NCBI GenBank assembly: GCA_039000515.1
Contig: JBCFYV010009882.1
Location: 49,453,118-49,517,117 of the forward strand
DNA from: Timema cristinae
Taxonomy: Eukaryota; Arthropoda; Insecta; Phasmatodea; Timematidae
DNA: 64,000 bases
Direction of reading: 5' to 3'
The first letter of the stretch is position 1; every line of letters starts with the position of its first letter. Positions 48,215 through 60,519 of the stretch are shown piece by piece. Position numbers and translations under genes: made by a program. The notes beneath the pieces are model-generated. The model was not told where the DNA came from, did not search any database, and saw only the letters and a program-made list of their open reading frames with translations.

Positions 48215-48480
48215 GAAATCCACTTTGATTGTTGAATGATCTAAGCCAGGCATCAATATCGCTATAGACTTGACTGCCGATAACGGGGACAACAGAGTTC
48301 AAATCTCAGTCGGGTGTAATGAGGGGGAGGGGGTGGGCTCTTCCTAAATAGTTTTCTACTTTCCCTTACAGGAAAATGTGGGGATACTTCTTCTAAAATT
48401 AAACCTACACATCCCTAGCATATTAGCGTAACTTAATTAGTTATTTTACCCGAACAGATAGTAAGACATTTTGAAAGAAA
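48215..48480 (+). mobile_element. old family A-like SINE
   Basis: A degraded head (tgaatgatctaagccaggca), a B-box (cagagttcaaatctcagtcg), a G-rich insertion and body (agttttctactttccctta), then a tail (cccgaacagatagtaagac). It is preceded by (ATT)n at 48186-48210. Confidence 0.7.
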
Positions 48481-48890
48481 AATATATAATTTTTTATTAA
48501 TTAGTTATTTTAATATTTCAGATTAAATTTACACTCCGGCTACATTTTAGGAGCTACCAAGTGTGATAACAATTCAAAATCACATTTAAAATACCTTTAC
48601 AAAATGTGTTTTAAATTAATGTTTGATATATATTTATTAGTATTTACGGTTTGTATTTTATTACTAGGATTATTGACCATGTGGACTTTTAGCTAGTAAT
48701 GATTTTAAATATATAACTTTATGCCTCATCCGCACGGGTGATGTTATTGTAATTAATGTATTACATAAATTACTAATACCCAAATTATGATGGCAACCAT
48801 CACGAAATAACTAGCAGAGTACCTACTATAAAAATACGACAGGTAATAAAATAGTCATTGCGTTCATCACTATTTTGAATATAGTTAATA

Positions 48891-49152
48891 CCCGCCTCGG
48901 TGGCGTAGTTGGCTAACGCGCTAGTCGTGTTGAGCTAGACTGCTGAGGACGTGGAGATCGAGGTTCGAATCTCGGTCGGGTGAACTGGGGTTGGTTTTTC
49001 CTAAATGGTTTTCCACTCAACCTCCACGCAAATGCGGGTTCACTTCCTCTAATTAAAACCTTCCCAATTCCTAATCCATTAGCGTAATTAGTACTTAAAG
49101 CGTATAACCCGAACGGGTAGTAAGACGCGGTGCTAAATATTATTAATATATT
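48891..49152 (+). mobile_element. SINE family A, full-length reference copy
   Basis: This is the best-preserved family A copy. An A-box (tggcgtagttggctaacgcg) and B-box (gaggttcgaatctcggtcgg) sit at the start, the body continues through ggttttccactcaacctcca, and the shared tail (agcgtataacccgaacggg, then tagtaagacgcggtgct) leads into a short ATT-rich end. Perfect 13-bp target duplications (aatatagttaata) lie at 48878-48890 and 49153-49165. Pol III transcription and LINE-dependent mobilisation are inferred. Confidence 0.95.
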
Positions 49153-49839
49153 AATATAGTTAATATCACCAACAATAATATAATAATTTTCAGAAAATGG
49201 GTTGTCTACGGATACATGAAGAGCTTAGTAAGCCTTTTAAGACAAAGTGGTATATTATTTTAATAATAAATATGTCTATTAATTTAATCTAATTCAAGCC
49301 CTTTCAATCAATTTTTTGTAAAAACAAAGATATTTTGTTTTAGTTTCGTTTGAAAGACAGATAAATTATTATTAAATTTGCTAGTGGATAAATTACTGTA
49401 TATATTTTTCATATACCTCTCTAATTAAACATGAATGAATAAAAGGATATGCGATAATACCAAATGCATATTCAAATTTCTATGATATTACTTGTTTTGA
49501 CAATAGTCACCAGGATATTTGAGCGGTAACACGGTAATAGTGGACTTATACTGAATTTATTATTAAATTATATATAAAAGTAGGACAGCGTATAAGAAAG
49601 GATGGTTTGTAGGGTGTACTAGAGCTAAATGTGATAGCCATAGCCTATGGGCATGATATAAAACACATCGTGGTGGAAAATACCCCTGATATTTAAATTG
49701 GGGATTCAACCTATATCTAATCAATCATACTTTGATATAACTGCCATCCGGCAAATCCTGTTGATATTTAATTGTATTTGGTAATATGGTAGCATTATAT
49801 TTGATGGATTAGCTACTAACAATAACGGCTTCGATTGTT

Positions 49840-50075
49840 CTTATGGTTTAAGACGCTACACTCGCAACCAAATTGACTGCCGATGACGGGCAGAATGGGG
49901 TTTAATCTCGGTTGGGTGTAATGAGGGTGGTTTTTCTTAAGGGGTTTCCAACGATCTCCGAACACAAATGCAGATACACTTCCTAAAAATTCAAACTTTC
50001 TTATCCATACTTCGTTAACGTAGTTAGTACATAAGCATTTAACTTGAATGGGTAGTAAGACATGCTGCTAAAGGA
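49840..50075 (+). mobile_element. old family A-like SINE
   Basis: Head (atggtttaagacgctacact), B-box-like stretch (tggggtttaatctcggttgg), body and tail (aacttgaatgggtagtaag). Diverged, but collinear with the others. Confidence 0.75.
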
Positions 50076-50149
50076 ACTATTAATTTTACACCAAGATTTT
50101 TATCATAGATATATAATTTCAAAACCTTACCTTAGGTTTTTCGCATTAT

Positions 50150-50240
50150 AAGGCGTCCAACTCCTCATAGACTCGATTTCCGGTTATTGGAAGGTCAATA
50201 TTTGAAGCTAGTCCAGGTGCATTATGGGACAAGGGAGTTG
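50150..50240 (+). mobile_element. SINE head fragment
   Basis: Sequence from aaggcgtccaactcc to ttgaagctagtcc follows the order of a family A-like head but breaks off afterwards. Low confidence. Confidence 0.35.
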
Positions 50241-50699
50241 GCGTTATGGGAGGTCACACATGCAATCTATAACTATTGTTTTCCAATCCTTTCAACACAG
50301 ACTTATTCTATCAAATTTACTTCATCTCTATGTATGGATTAAGCTTTTGAAACCACGGTGTAGACTGTATAGTGAAATAGGGATAGGAATTTACTGTACA
50401 TTATTTTAATTAATTTAAAAAAAAAAGTTAGTCAAAACAGTTTAGTTAATCTTAAAATAAAAGTTAATCAAACTACCATTAAAATAAGCACAGAATAGAT
50501 TCTTAAATTTCACTACCTCTTTACTAGCCATTGCATTTGTAAAATGAACCACCATTCTGATGAAAAGGGTAAAGGGGTGAGGGAGTAAGGGTAGGAATGG
50601 AGGAAGGAGGAGCTAGTGTGGTTTCTGTTGGCCTTTTTCAAAAGGAAAACCAGCCACCTCTACCCCTTTCCAAGCCTCCTAAAGAACTGTTGTATTTTA

Positions 50700-50930
50700 A
50701 ATAATTAGCCCGGTGCTCTGCGGTGCGGTGGGTTGTCAAGGGAGGTAGGAAGGACTCTTCAATGAACCCGGCAAAGCTCACGGACACACACGCATACACT
50801 CGCATATGCTCCACGCATGAATAATAACACCAGAATGAGGAGGGGAGGGGGACCTGCTCATTAGCTGGATCAAGGACTGTCCGCTTGGCTTTTCAAGGTT
50901 TTTCTACGCGACATTTTTCACAGGTAATTT
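50700..50930 (+). promoter_or_regulatory. possible host promoter/first exon
   Basis: A locally GC-richer stretch with CpG-containing words ends in cgcgacatttttcacag|gtaatttt, which fits a 5' splice donor after cag. No ORF or repeat explains it. It could be a non-coding first exon of a host gene or unrelated unique sequence. This is a weak inference. Confidence 0.25.
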
Positions 50931-51970
50931 TCTTTATATCTCTCTTTCACTATCTCTCTTTCCTCTGTGTAATGTACGGATTCATTTGTATTCTACATGG
51001 CTTCTTCCTTTTATATTTCATCGTTAGTAATATACAAACAATTAAATATACACTTTGGCCTACCACGATTAGCGAATAAAGTAGTCAATGAAAACAACGT
51101 TATAAAATAGAAATAACTTAGCAAATTTAAAAGAAAAGTCTTGACATAGTTTTGGGACTTATGGGATTTAAAATAAAATTTAAGGTGTATCACTTATAAG
51201 CGATTTGAAATTTAAATATATGCATATTAAAATGGGTGTAGGCCTATACCTTTTCATCAAACAATAATCTTACCAGGAGATGCTTTGATAGACTCAGGTT
51301 GCCAATTAACAAGGGGTGGGCTTCTTAGAGAATTCACCAACCCTCCTTTTTTTAAATTTAAACATGAAACCTTACACTTATATCTAGTTATTTTTTGAGA
51401 AGGAAAAATCTAATTTTGAATAAATTGATTATTTTTTTTATAGCTATTAGCCACTTAATTTTAGTTCAGGCTAATATCAACTTAATCCTAATCTTGCTAA
51501 GGCATTTTATTTAATGATTCATATTTTTATTAAATCTATATCTACAAATTTTCTGTTCAAAGATTATGCTGTCAACCACAATTTGATCCTCGCTGAGGAC
51601 ATAAATCTTAAGGGGTAGTCATAAATTGTTTTTAAATACGTAGCTAACTGCTGAAGTCTAAAATATCCCAACCTGACACTATAGAAGGCTGCTATTTGAT
51701 TATCAGTGAAGTCATAAACTTAAGTGCATCATTATAAATAGTTTTAGTCACGATGCCATAGACATTTTAAATGATACGGCAGCCGGCTTGGCTACGGTTC
51801 AACCCTTGAACTGCACATCATCACTCATTAAGGATTTATTCAAAAACTTTATTTATGATCAATCCAATCGATCCTTTTGCATACAATATACACATTTATT
51901 GAAATAATGTACTAAGGCAAACAAAATTTTAATTATTTAATCAATAATATCCTAATAGCATCACACACCA
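50931..51970. other. AT-rich stretch, nothing recognised
   Basis: No gene is recognised. No further Polinton gene (integrase, protease, ATPase or capsid) was seen here by eye. Confidence 0.4.
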
Positions 51971-51974
51971 TTAC

Positions 51975-54900
51975 TCCGTAAATCTTGGTGCTCTAGCAAG
52001 TGATTGTGATGCATTAAGCTGGCTAGAAGAACAAATTACTGGTTTGCTCAATAGGCTGCAGAACCATTGTGTCAGCGCTGATGATCATGTCGGCTTAGTT
52101 TTGAACAGCACGGACTTTACGTTGAATCCTGTAGACGTCTGATTTAGGTAGGTGGAGCAGTCAGACGCTCGAGCCATGCTCAATAACGCAAGTCGTGTGT
52201 TTCAGAGTAGTAGCTTGTTCTGAAGTACAGAACCAATGTACGTTAAACTCAACAATTTTAAGGAGCCTTGTGCGAGTGAACTTTATTGTGATAAGTTATC
52301 CCCTGCTAGCACATATAGCTGTAACATCCAAGGAATCAATATGATTCAAAATAGCGACACCCTTTGCTTTTCCCGTGGGTTATTTGTCACAAAAACCATA
52401 TGTGATAATAAAAGAGAGCCAGGATTCATGGACGTAAACGCCGTTAAACAGATAAAAATGGGTCGTCCTATTCAAAAACTCAAAGCAGAGGCACTATGCC
52501 GTGATACCGTGTGAATCTTTTGAAAGGTTGTGGCTCACTGAACTGAAACAATTTCAAACATACCATTACGAATACAAATTTACAGTGTTCCGGGAACGTC
52601 AGGGGAGGCAAATACTATATTTGGGTATTTGGGGCCTACCCTACCCAAATATTCCTTCAAGGGCTACCTTGATTTGTATTTTAACGACGATAATAAAATC
52701 TATTTTGATGTCATAACATCCTTGACAACCGCGTTTATGTGCTCCTACTTTTTTTCCGTGAGTGTCGTGTGCCATTCAAACACAAGAATGCGCACAAATG
52801 TGAATCTGCGTGCAAAAAGTTCAACGCTTAAGCGGTTTGCAGTGGAGGTCGATCTGTGGCCTGTAAATACTGTGGGCGTTGTTTCACAAACCAGACTTGT
52901 TTTGATAAACATAAACGTCCCGGTTTTTGCAGAGTTCACTTGATGATCTGAGATGTCAAAAATGTTTGTGAGATATGTGGGCAATGTTTCAGTTTGGAAA
53001 AGTCAAATTATTTACACGGGTATTATAAGACTTTTTGTAGAGTATATGAGACCCATCGTCCTTTTGGTCATTTCTGCTATATGAATGAAGCCCCACCCAA
53101 GCCGTCACTTGAAATGAGCACATCCATGTTCATATTCTATGATATTGAATGCAGACAAGAAACTCTTCATCAAGGTGTGGCCAGCACTTACTTGAAAGAA
53201 CCTAACTTCTGTGTCATGCAGACGTGTTGCAAGACCTGCCCTCATATCGATGTAAGTAACCGTCATTGTACCGAGTGAGGGGACGATAGGACTCACATAT
53301 TCATGGGTGATGCCACAATGGCCCAATTTTTCAGATTTCTAGAGCAAGTGAAAACAACAAAATTTAAGGACATCAACCTCTTAGCCCATGATGCCTAGGG
53401 CTATGATAGAAATTGATTTTAAAATATAAGATGGAGGTAAAAAATGGACTCCAGGGTTCATAATGAACGGAGGGAAACTCATGTACATGCGTTACGGCCC
53501 GCTCCACTTTATTGACTCACTAAACTTTATCCCGTTGTCATTGTCCAAGATGCGCAAAATATTCGATTTGGAAAAGTCTTTGGCAAAGGGACATTCCCCC
53601 CATTTTTTCAATTAAAAATAAAATGCGGGATATAGAGGTCCTTTGCTGCCAAAGGAGGAATACGGCATCGGTGAGATGTGAGTTGAGGGAGAGGAGAACT
53701 TTGAGAAGGGGTATGTCATGCTGGTCAAAGAAAATTATGACTTTGATTTTAACCGCGAGTTGGAACTGTATTGCGTGAGGAATGTAGCGATCCTACGGAA
53801 GGCCTGCCTAAAGTTTAGAGATGTATTAACGGAGAAAGCAAAAGTGGATTCTTTCAGAGAATCGTGTATGATCACGTGAATGGCCATGTTGGTTTATCGG
53901 CGAAGTCATCTGGAGGAAAATACCATCGGTATAATCCATAATGGTGTCTTATAGCGTGCAGACTAACAGTCCCACGTCGCTGTACAATGGCTCTCCTGGG
54001 AGGCTCATCAACGCCGTGTCTCTATCTTTCATGTAGGTAACGGCCGTAAGAAATATGTATTAGGGCGAAGTGTTGACGGCGTTCTTAATGCTGGAGATAA
54101 AACCACAATCTCTCAATTCTGGGGGGGGGGGGGGTATTGACACGGGTGCCCTCTCTGCTATTCTGACAGGACCAACCCTATCAAAAACAGCCACCACGAG
54201 ACCACAGAGACGCGTTATAAAGATACCATGGACTACGTGGATAATTTTTAAAATGCCAGCTACACGGTCGAAGAGATATGTGAGTGTATGTTTAATGCAA
54301 TGAAACACACAGACAAGGACTTGAAAAAATTTGTACTTCAGCTCATGGTGTACAGTAAAGAGTCCCTCAGTCCCCGGGATGCATTCTTTGGCGGGCGTAC
54401 AATTTGTATCAAACTCCTCCACGAAGCAGACCTTTCTTGTGGAGAAAAGATCAAACACATGGACGTGTGTTCATTGTAACATTACGTTTGCAAGTATAAA
54501 AAATATCCAATCAGCCACTCCAAAATTCACTTGGAACCAAATTATCCGTCTATAGATCAAGTAGAAGGCATAGCCAAAGTTACCGTGACGCCTCCACGGG
54601 ATTTATTCATGCCCGTATAACCTACACGGATGCACGACAAGTTAATGTTCATATTGTGCAGGCAATGTGGGGAAGAGAAAAATCAAGATGCACAACCACA
54701 GTAAATAATGCTGGTTGACAGGCGTCTAAGGGATTGACGAGATTCGGAAAGTTAATGAGAAAGACCACACCATTGAAGCCATACACGAAATGACACATTG
54801 ACTACCTACGTACTCCTGAAAGAGCAATAGTGACACCAGAGATAGTATTCCCATTCTTTAAGTATCTACAATCCAAGCTGAACTATTTAGTCGGTGGGAA

Positions 54901-56315
54901 AAGAGAAAAGTTGGTGCCCAACCCAAACAGTAAACAAAATTACGTGGTATATTACCGTAATTTAAAATTGTTTCTGTCTATGGGAATTAAGTTTAGGCTC
55001 CCCCAGATCGGCGCGAATTATTCCCTGCCACTGAGAATAATTCGCGTTGATAAATTCGCAGTGGTGTAAGTAAGTTGCGGCTTATCAACGTGTTCAAACC
55101 GGCACAGCAGTGTAAAGTTTTGGCTGCGATCATGCAACGTTTTTATTCGCTTCGAATTTTATTCGCTGTTCACCGCGTTTTTTTTTTATCGCTGCCGCGT
55201 CTTTACCGCAAGTTAAAAACAATGGCGAAATTAAGAAAAGTTAATAGAAATTGTTCGAAAGTATCCTATTTCAGATGATTTATCCCACGAAGAATACAAA
55301 CACATAATTGATTTAGTATTTTGAATTCGATATAGGCTAATTTCAGAGTTGAGATAAACCCGAATATAAAAAAAAAACGAATAGGGTTATATTGCTCAAA
55401 AATAGTTTGTGAACTATAAAAAAAACACTATTCCGTGCCGGGAAAAAAATATTAACCTGGCATTTTCTTCCACTTCAAAGGTAAGTAACAAATTGCCTCT
55501 CCTTCATCCGATGAATCATAGTTTTTTTTAACACAAACGCTGCGACTAAAATGACGCTTCAGTTTGGATGAACATGCGAATCTCGTTACCGCTGTCACTG
55601 CGAATAATTAGTGCCGGTCTGAGGGAGCCTTAAAAAGTTGCATCGCGTCTTCGCTTTCAAGCAGAGCGATTATTTGTTGAGGAGATTCATGGATTTTAAT
55701 CTCACAAAAAAAAAAAAAAAAAAAAAAAAATGCTGTAAACAGGTTTGAAAATGAATTTTTCGATCTCATGATCAATGCCGTATTTAGTGAGTCAATGGAG
55801 AATCAAAGATACCGTGTAGTGGTTCAAATGTTAAACAATTAAGAAAATTGAAATAACTTATTGTTTCACCAGAATTTATTGACTATAAAATTTTAATATA
55901 ATCACGGAAGGTTTAATTGGTATGCACATGAGTAAATAGATTTGTTTTTGAGAAAGCCGATCCATTCAGGCCTTAATATTTTAGATACAAGCAAGATTAA
56001 TTAAAATATGATTATGGTTAAAAGAATCATGGACAAAATTCAAGACACAAAAACACAGACACAAATTCCTTCTGTTTTGAAATTAAAACAGAAAAAGTAT
56101 ATGTGGATTTGATTGATAATTTTCAATTATATTCGAATCAATAAATCAAACTATTCCGAAACACATTTTTTTAAACAAGGTGCAATAAAAAGATGCTTTG
56201 GCAAAAAAGAGGATTTGATGAGTGGGAGATGTTTAAGAGAGTTTGTGGGACTACGACCAGAGATTTACTCAATTCAAAAGGAGAGTTTCGTGGAGAACTA
56301 TATAGGTAAATAATT
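51975..56315 (+). pseudogene. Polinton/Maverick-type protein-primed DNA polymerase B, decayed
   Basis: Plus-strand translation fragments in all frames follow a PolB layout. An N-terminal region leads to Cys-rich zinc-finger-like text near 52740-53030. The exonuclease motif I (FYDIEC, 53135-53152) carries the expected Asp and Glu, and an exo II-like segment (LLAHDA) is near 53385. An exo III-like YCVRN (53769-53783) has Asn where the YxxxD motif needs Asp. Next come a polymerase motif A segment (MDVCSL, 54459-54476) followed at once by a stop, and PolB C-terminal text including EFVGLRPEIYS (about 56239-56271). Many stops, shifts, a poly-G run at 54121-54134 and a poly-A run near 55707-55729 break it. 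A Harbinger MITE (54996-55629) interrupts it. Excluding the MITE, the homologous span is about 3.7 kb, in the range of a full-length PolB. Polinton family polymerases copy a linear double-stranded element. No neighbouring Polinton genes or terminal repeats are visible. The front and back halves may come from different PolB lineages. Confidence 0.78.
54996..55629. mobile_element. nonautonomous Harbinger (PIF) MITE, 634 bp
   Basis: Terminal inverted repeats of 28 bp lie at 54996-55023 and 55602-55629, starting ggctccc and ending aattattc, with about four mismatches. TTA flanks both ends (54993-54995 and 55630-55632), the PIF/Harbinger target duplication. Subterminal attcgcagtg repeats are inverted, and a hairpin (cgcgaattatt / aataattcgcg) lies at 55012-55046. 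Multiple gcgaatt/attcgc words fill the interior. No transposase ORF. PolB homology flanks it on both sides, so it inserted into the gene. Confidence 0.88.
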
Positions 56316-56645
56316 GTCAAAAATAGCTCTAAAAAAGATAATCAAACATTCATTAAGGAATCATTTCTTATACTATACCAGTATTTTTATGATAAAAAGT
56401 GAGACACCCCATTTGTACAGTATTTGCTTGAATAAACTTGCATACTGGCGCTACAAAATACAACAAATGTGTTCACTAATGGAGACGTAAAAGTTATCAC
56501 CCCTGATGTATTGATGTATGTATGTTAAATCTGAAGTTTGTGTATTAACTGTTCCAATAATCAATTTACTGTATACAAAGCTAGAATTAATGTACCTTAT
56601 TTCATCATCGGCAATCCAGTCAATTACGAGAGTTATGGTTTAAAA

Positions 56646-56970
56646 CAGGGGTTATCAAACTTTTTAAATCAAAGGAGCCCCTACTTCAGAAAAAATACAT
56701 GCTGGAGGACTAATAAATTGGCTTATACTAATATTATTAGCATTCTTCGACTACAGTTTAAAATTACAAGTATAAAACTATAAAACAAACGGAAACCATA
56801 ACATTTTCTAGCTGTGCCTTCGGCAAACATAATTTATTGTTTAAAAAATTGGCAATCCTAATTATTAATGTTATTTTATAGTGTAAAAACCAATAAAGAA
56901 TATTAAAGCTTTTCTTACGGATCCTGAAATGGCCAAGGAGGAGAACAGTTTGATAAACACAGCCCTCGGC
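56646..56970. mobile_element. possible nonautonomous hAT-like element
   Basis: The left end caggggttatcaaac is of hAT type. A partly matching right end (cagtttgataaacacagccc, 56947-56966) contains the complementary gtttgata but with extra bases before the terminal ccc. No 8-bp duplication is clear. It lies 3' of the PolB remnant. Confidence 0.45.
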
Positions 56971-56974
56971 CATT

Positions 56975-59165
56975 CGACAAACAAAGCAGTTAGGGGAGAC
57001 ATATTTGACTGGAAATTGTTAAGAGAGGAAGAGACAGCTGTGGAAAGTGTGCCACACTTGTAAGCTAACGAACAGACCTGAGTATTGCTATAACATATTT
57101 AGTAAAACGCAGTGCTAAAAGATTAATTAAAAAAATAAAACTTGTACTCCAGGAGATGGTCCACTTTTGAGAAATAATTTATTGCCTTGAGTGGATGAAA
57201 ATGTAAAAATTAAAAGCAGGGCATAGAGATTTGGCTACACCATTTTAAGTTAATTTTCGAGTCCTTACTGAAGGGAGTACATTTGGTTTTTAAAATCGTA
57301 TTTTTCTACCTAATTAAAGATTTGTATTTATAAGAATGTTTGAAATATAAAAACTACAATAGTGAGTATTGAGCTGACTAGAGACGCATCGCAGGGCAGA
57401 CAGACCAAGACTGTACCAGTAATGGACCTCGATGTGGTGTTCGAGGAGTCAAAGATGTAATACTTGCAGTGTACTTAGTCACCATTGACGGATAGGTCAT
57501 GCTTCAAATTCCAACACTAGTGGTAATTTTCACTCATGATTTTTACTGTAGTATTCCTGCCCCTTGTTTGTCAATATTAATTTGTTTGCATGCCTGATCA
57601 TTTATCTTTCACGTCCCTACTTTCAGATCCAGAAGTTAGTAGACCTTGGGCTTAATATTAAGGTAACTATGAAACTGGTAGTCAACTGACGACTGACTAC
57701 TTTTTGTTTTTCATTTTGATATTTACTCTTGATCCCTGCCGGTTGTGAAGAGCGTGAATACGATAATCTTTATAACGTCAATAGCCCCAACTTAAAAATA
57801 GTGGCTCAAATCTTGTTTGGGATGTATTTAATTATTTAGGTTAGGGTCAATCCAGGTTAATTACAAGCGATTCTTGGGAGTTTGTTACAATTGCTTTAAT
57901 AAGAGCTAATAACGCCACTTACGTAATGGGACATGTAATCCATGATTGACAGACCAATATTTATCTCTATGGGAATCCTGTATATAAATAAGCGTATAAG
58001 GGCTAACCATATTTACATGTGAAATAGAATGGGAAAATTTTATAAATACTATTAAAAAAAAAGAATAATTACATACAACTAAAAATATATTTTGTTTAAA
58101 TTTAACCTTATAGTAAAATTTCTATTGCCTACATATCCAAGTGTTAAAGATTACACGTTAAATCAATAAACTAGGTATTATTAGTAATGTTCTATATTTT
58201 ATCTCATTTAATGGGTTTCCCAAAATACAGGTCAAATAATAGGCTACATTTAATTTGTTATCTAGCTATATGTACTAAATTGTATTTTGATATAATAGTA
58301 TATTATAACAAAGTTTTCTAACCTACGCTAAATGAATTATCTTACAATAACTATACATATATTATTTACAAAAAACAACAACAAGTAAACCAAATTTTTT
58401 CGTAGTAATGTTGTTTGTTTCATTATAACATTCTTAAGTATTAAATATTTATCAACTATTAAAAATACATATAATGGTATTCACTAACTTGTAAAATAGA
58501 TTTTATTTATTTATTTTATTTTTCATCGCCATTTTATACATTCTTATTTTAAAAGATCCCTCGATAGTCGTCATCTACATATGAAATGTATCACAAAATA
58601 CAACATCACGTTGTACACTAGACACTCTATGCTTATTCTTTCCACGGCAGATGTTCATCAACCTATTATTACCAAAGTCCAACAAAATCTTATTAAATAG
58701 GAAGAAAACTGAAGGTAAAAGAAAATAAGCCTTATGAAGGTAGTTTTTTGGATTTATCTGCCAATATTAAATGTTTTTAAAAGTGCACTTAATAATATGC
58801 CTCTATATTTTGTATACTCATTATTATTTATATCCTACTGCTTCACCTCCACCTACTTCTTATATCTCTATATTTATCTATCAAATCATTTTTAGTAGCA
58901 GTTATAATTGAAGATGTTACGGAACAAAATACATATCATTGTTGAGAAAATCAAGGCCAAACTTTGTTCTCTCTTTGTGTGTAGCTACGTAGATTTGTAT
59001 TACTGTGCGTTTTCAGAGTTCATTTTCAAAGCCTGAATGGAACAATACGAATGATATAATGAAAGAATATCTAATCATATATTATATACCACAGCCGTTA
59101 TTACTTTAAATTATCGCTTTAAATAGTGGAATTATATATAGCCTTCTCTAGGTTTGTATTTCAAG
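56975..59165. other. AT-rich stretch without recognised gene
   Basis: About 2.2 kb with no recognised gene or repeat, apart from a weak SINE-tail-like string near 57090-57115 (cgcagtgctaaaag). Confidence 0.4.
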
Positions 59166-59169
59166 GTAT

Positions 59170-59215
59170 CACAGAAGTTACGCGTGTAGCCCGAACGGGT
59201 AATGAAACTCAGTAG
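59170..59215 (+). mobile_element. SINE 3' tail fragment
   Basis: The sequence acgcgtgtagcccgaacggg, then taatgaaactcagtagtaag matches the shared SINE tail. Only about 45 bp is present. Confidence 0.55.
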
Positions 59216-59219
59216 TAAG

Positions 59220-60015
59220 ATTATTTTTTTAAAAGCAAGATAAATTTGACATGGATTTACTAAGAAATTGATCGTGGATTTCAAGGTAACTCCTAACTTG
59301 AAAGACGTTTTAAAATGAACTCAAACCAATTACTTATTGATCCTCTGGATAAACATTTTTTTTTCACTTTACCAAGATAGGGCTCCTAAATTTATTTATA
59401 ACACTTGACAAACGGATAGAACATATTTGTAACGTGGATGGTTACAAAATTGTAGTAAGCAATTTTTCAACCATCATAAAAAAGAAGAATGTTACAAAGA
59501 ACACACTATATTTTCCATCAATTAAGGAAAGATTTAGTGTGTTTTTAAATAAATACAAGCATTATTAAGCTAAAGAATTACAATATTCAATTTATACTTT
59601 CTTTGTTTCTTAATTATTATATAATAAATATTTATAGATATGTTAACTTTTTTAAATGTCTTATAAGATGCCTTTTTTGAAAACATTAAGTAGATTAAAA
59701 GTTTTAATTTTTTATTTTTTATTCTAGCGTATGGCAAACACATTCCGTTTCTTAACCAAGTCCATGTGACACTAAAGGGAGAGCTATCTCTGAGTCCACA
59801 TGTGTAAAACTTAACAGACGCTTCCACGTAGTGCAAAGGGCTACGTGGCTCTTACTGGGCAGCAGAGGTATCAGGATCGACTTGACGCACAAATAAAATT
59901 ATGTTAGAGATGATTTAAGATCGAACACCCACAGGCGTGACCACATTGAGTGGTAGTTTGGCTGCGGTGTGGATAGGAAACCAGAAAACTTCCACACTAT
60001 ATTTTCACAAATAAA
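59220..60015. other. AT-rich stretch without recognised gene
   Basis: No gene is identified. The minus ORFs at 59570-59836 and 59899-60084 have no recognisable domains. Confidence 0.4.
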
Positions 60016-60019
60016 AATT

Positions 60020-60287
60020 GTCAAGGGAACAAAACCAATTAATACTGGATCAGACACATCCTTAGAAGAAACTGTCTTTTGCACGGTGACATAGAAATAA
60101 AGAATGAGGGAAAGAGGAGCTTAGGAAGAAGGATTCATATAATGGATGACTAGAAGGAAATACGAACATGCTGGGAGCTGAAGGAGAAGGCAGAACATAT
60201 TGACCATTGGTGGTCTAAGTTCACTGACAAAAGGAATAAACCTGTCGTAAGACAGAATACGCATTAGTAATAATAATAATAATAATC

Positions 60288-60324
<37 letters not shown>
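60020..60324 (+). mobile_element. LINE 3' end with (TAA)n tail
   Basis: The C-terminal text WIRHILRRNCLLHGDIE and, further on, SKFTDKRNKPVVRQ is the same family as the 38687-39640 fragment (there HILREE and TDKRNGPV). The 3' end (gtcgtaagacagaatacgca) leads to a TAA run with one TCA interruption, to 60324. 5'-truncated; no RT core. Confidence 0.7.
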
Positions 60325-60326
<2 letters not shown>

Positions 60327-60519
60327 TCTAGTTTAATCAGGGAGTATGTAGACTTTTATCCGCTCTATGGGAACAAAACTGTCCAGGGTATTTCTTGGGG
60401 ATTGCATAAACACCATACCTGCAATGAGATGACGGGGTGATAGTGGTTATTTATGAGTGGAAATCTTAAACCTAACTAACTAGACCATTGTGACCATAAG
60501 AACAGTTACTCTTTCAGTA

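Noticed and set aside
48891..48970. Functional tRNA gene at the head of SINE A
   Set aside because: The same head recurs in many copies with the same non-tRNA body and tail, and it is flanked by target duplications as part of a SINE.
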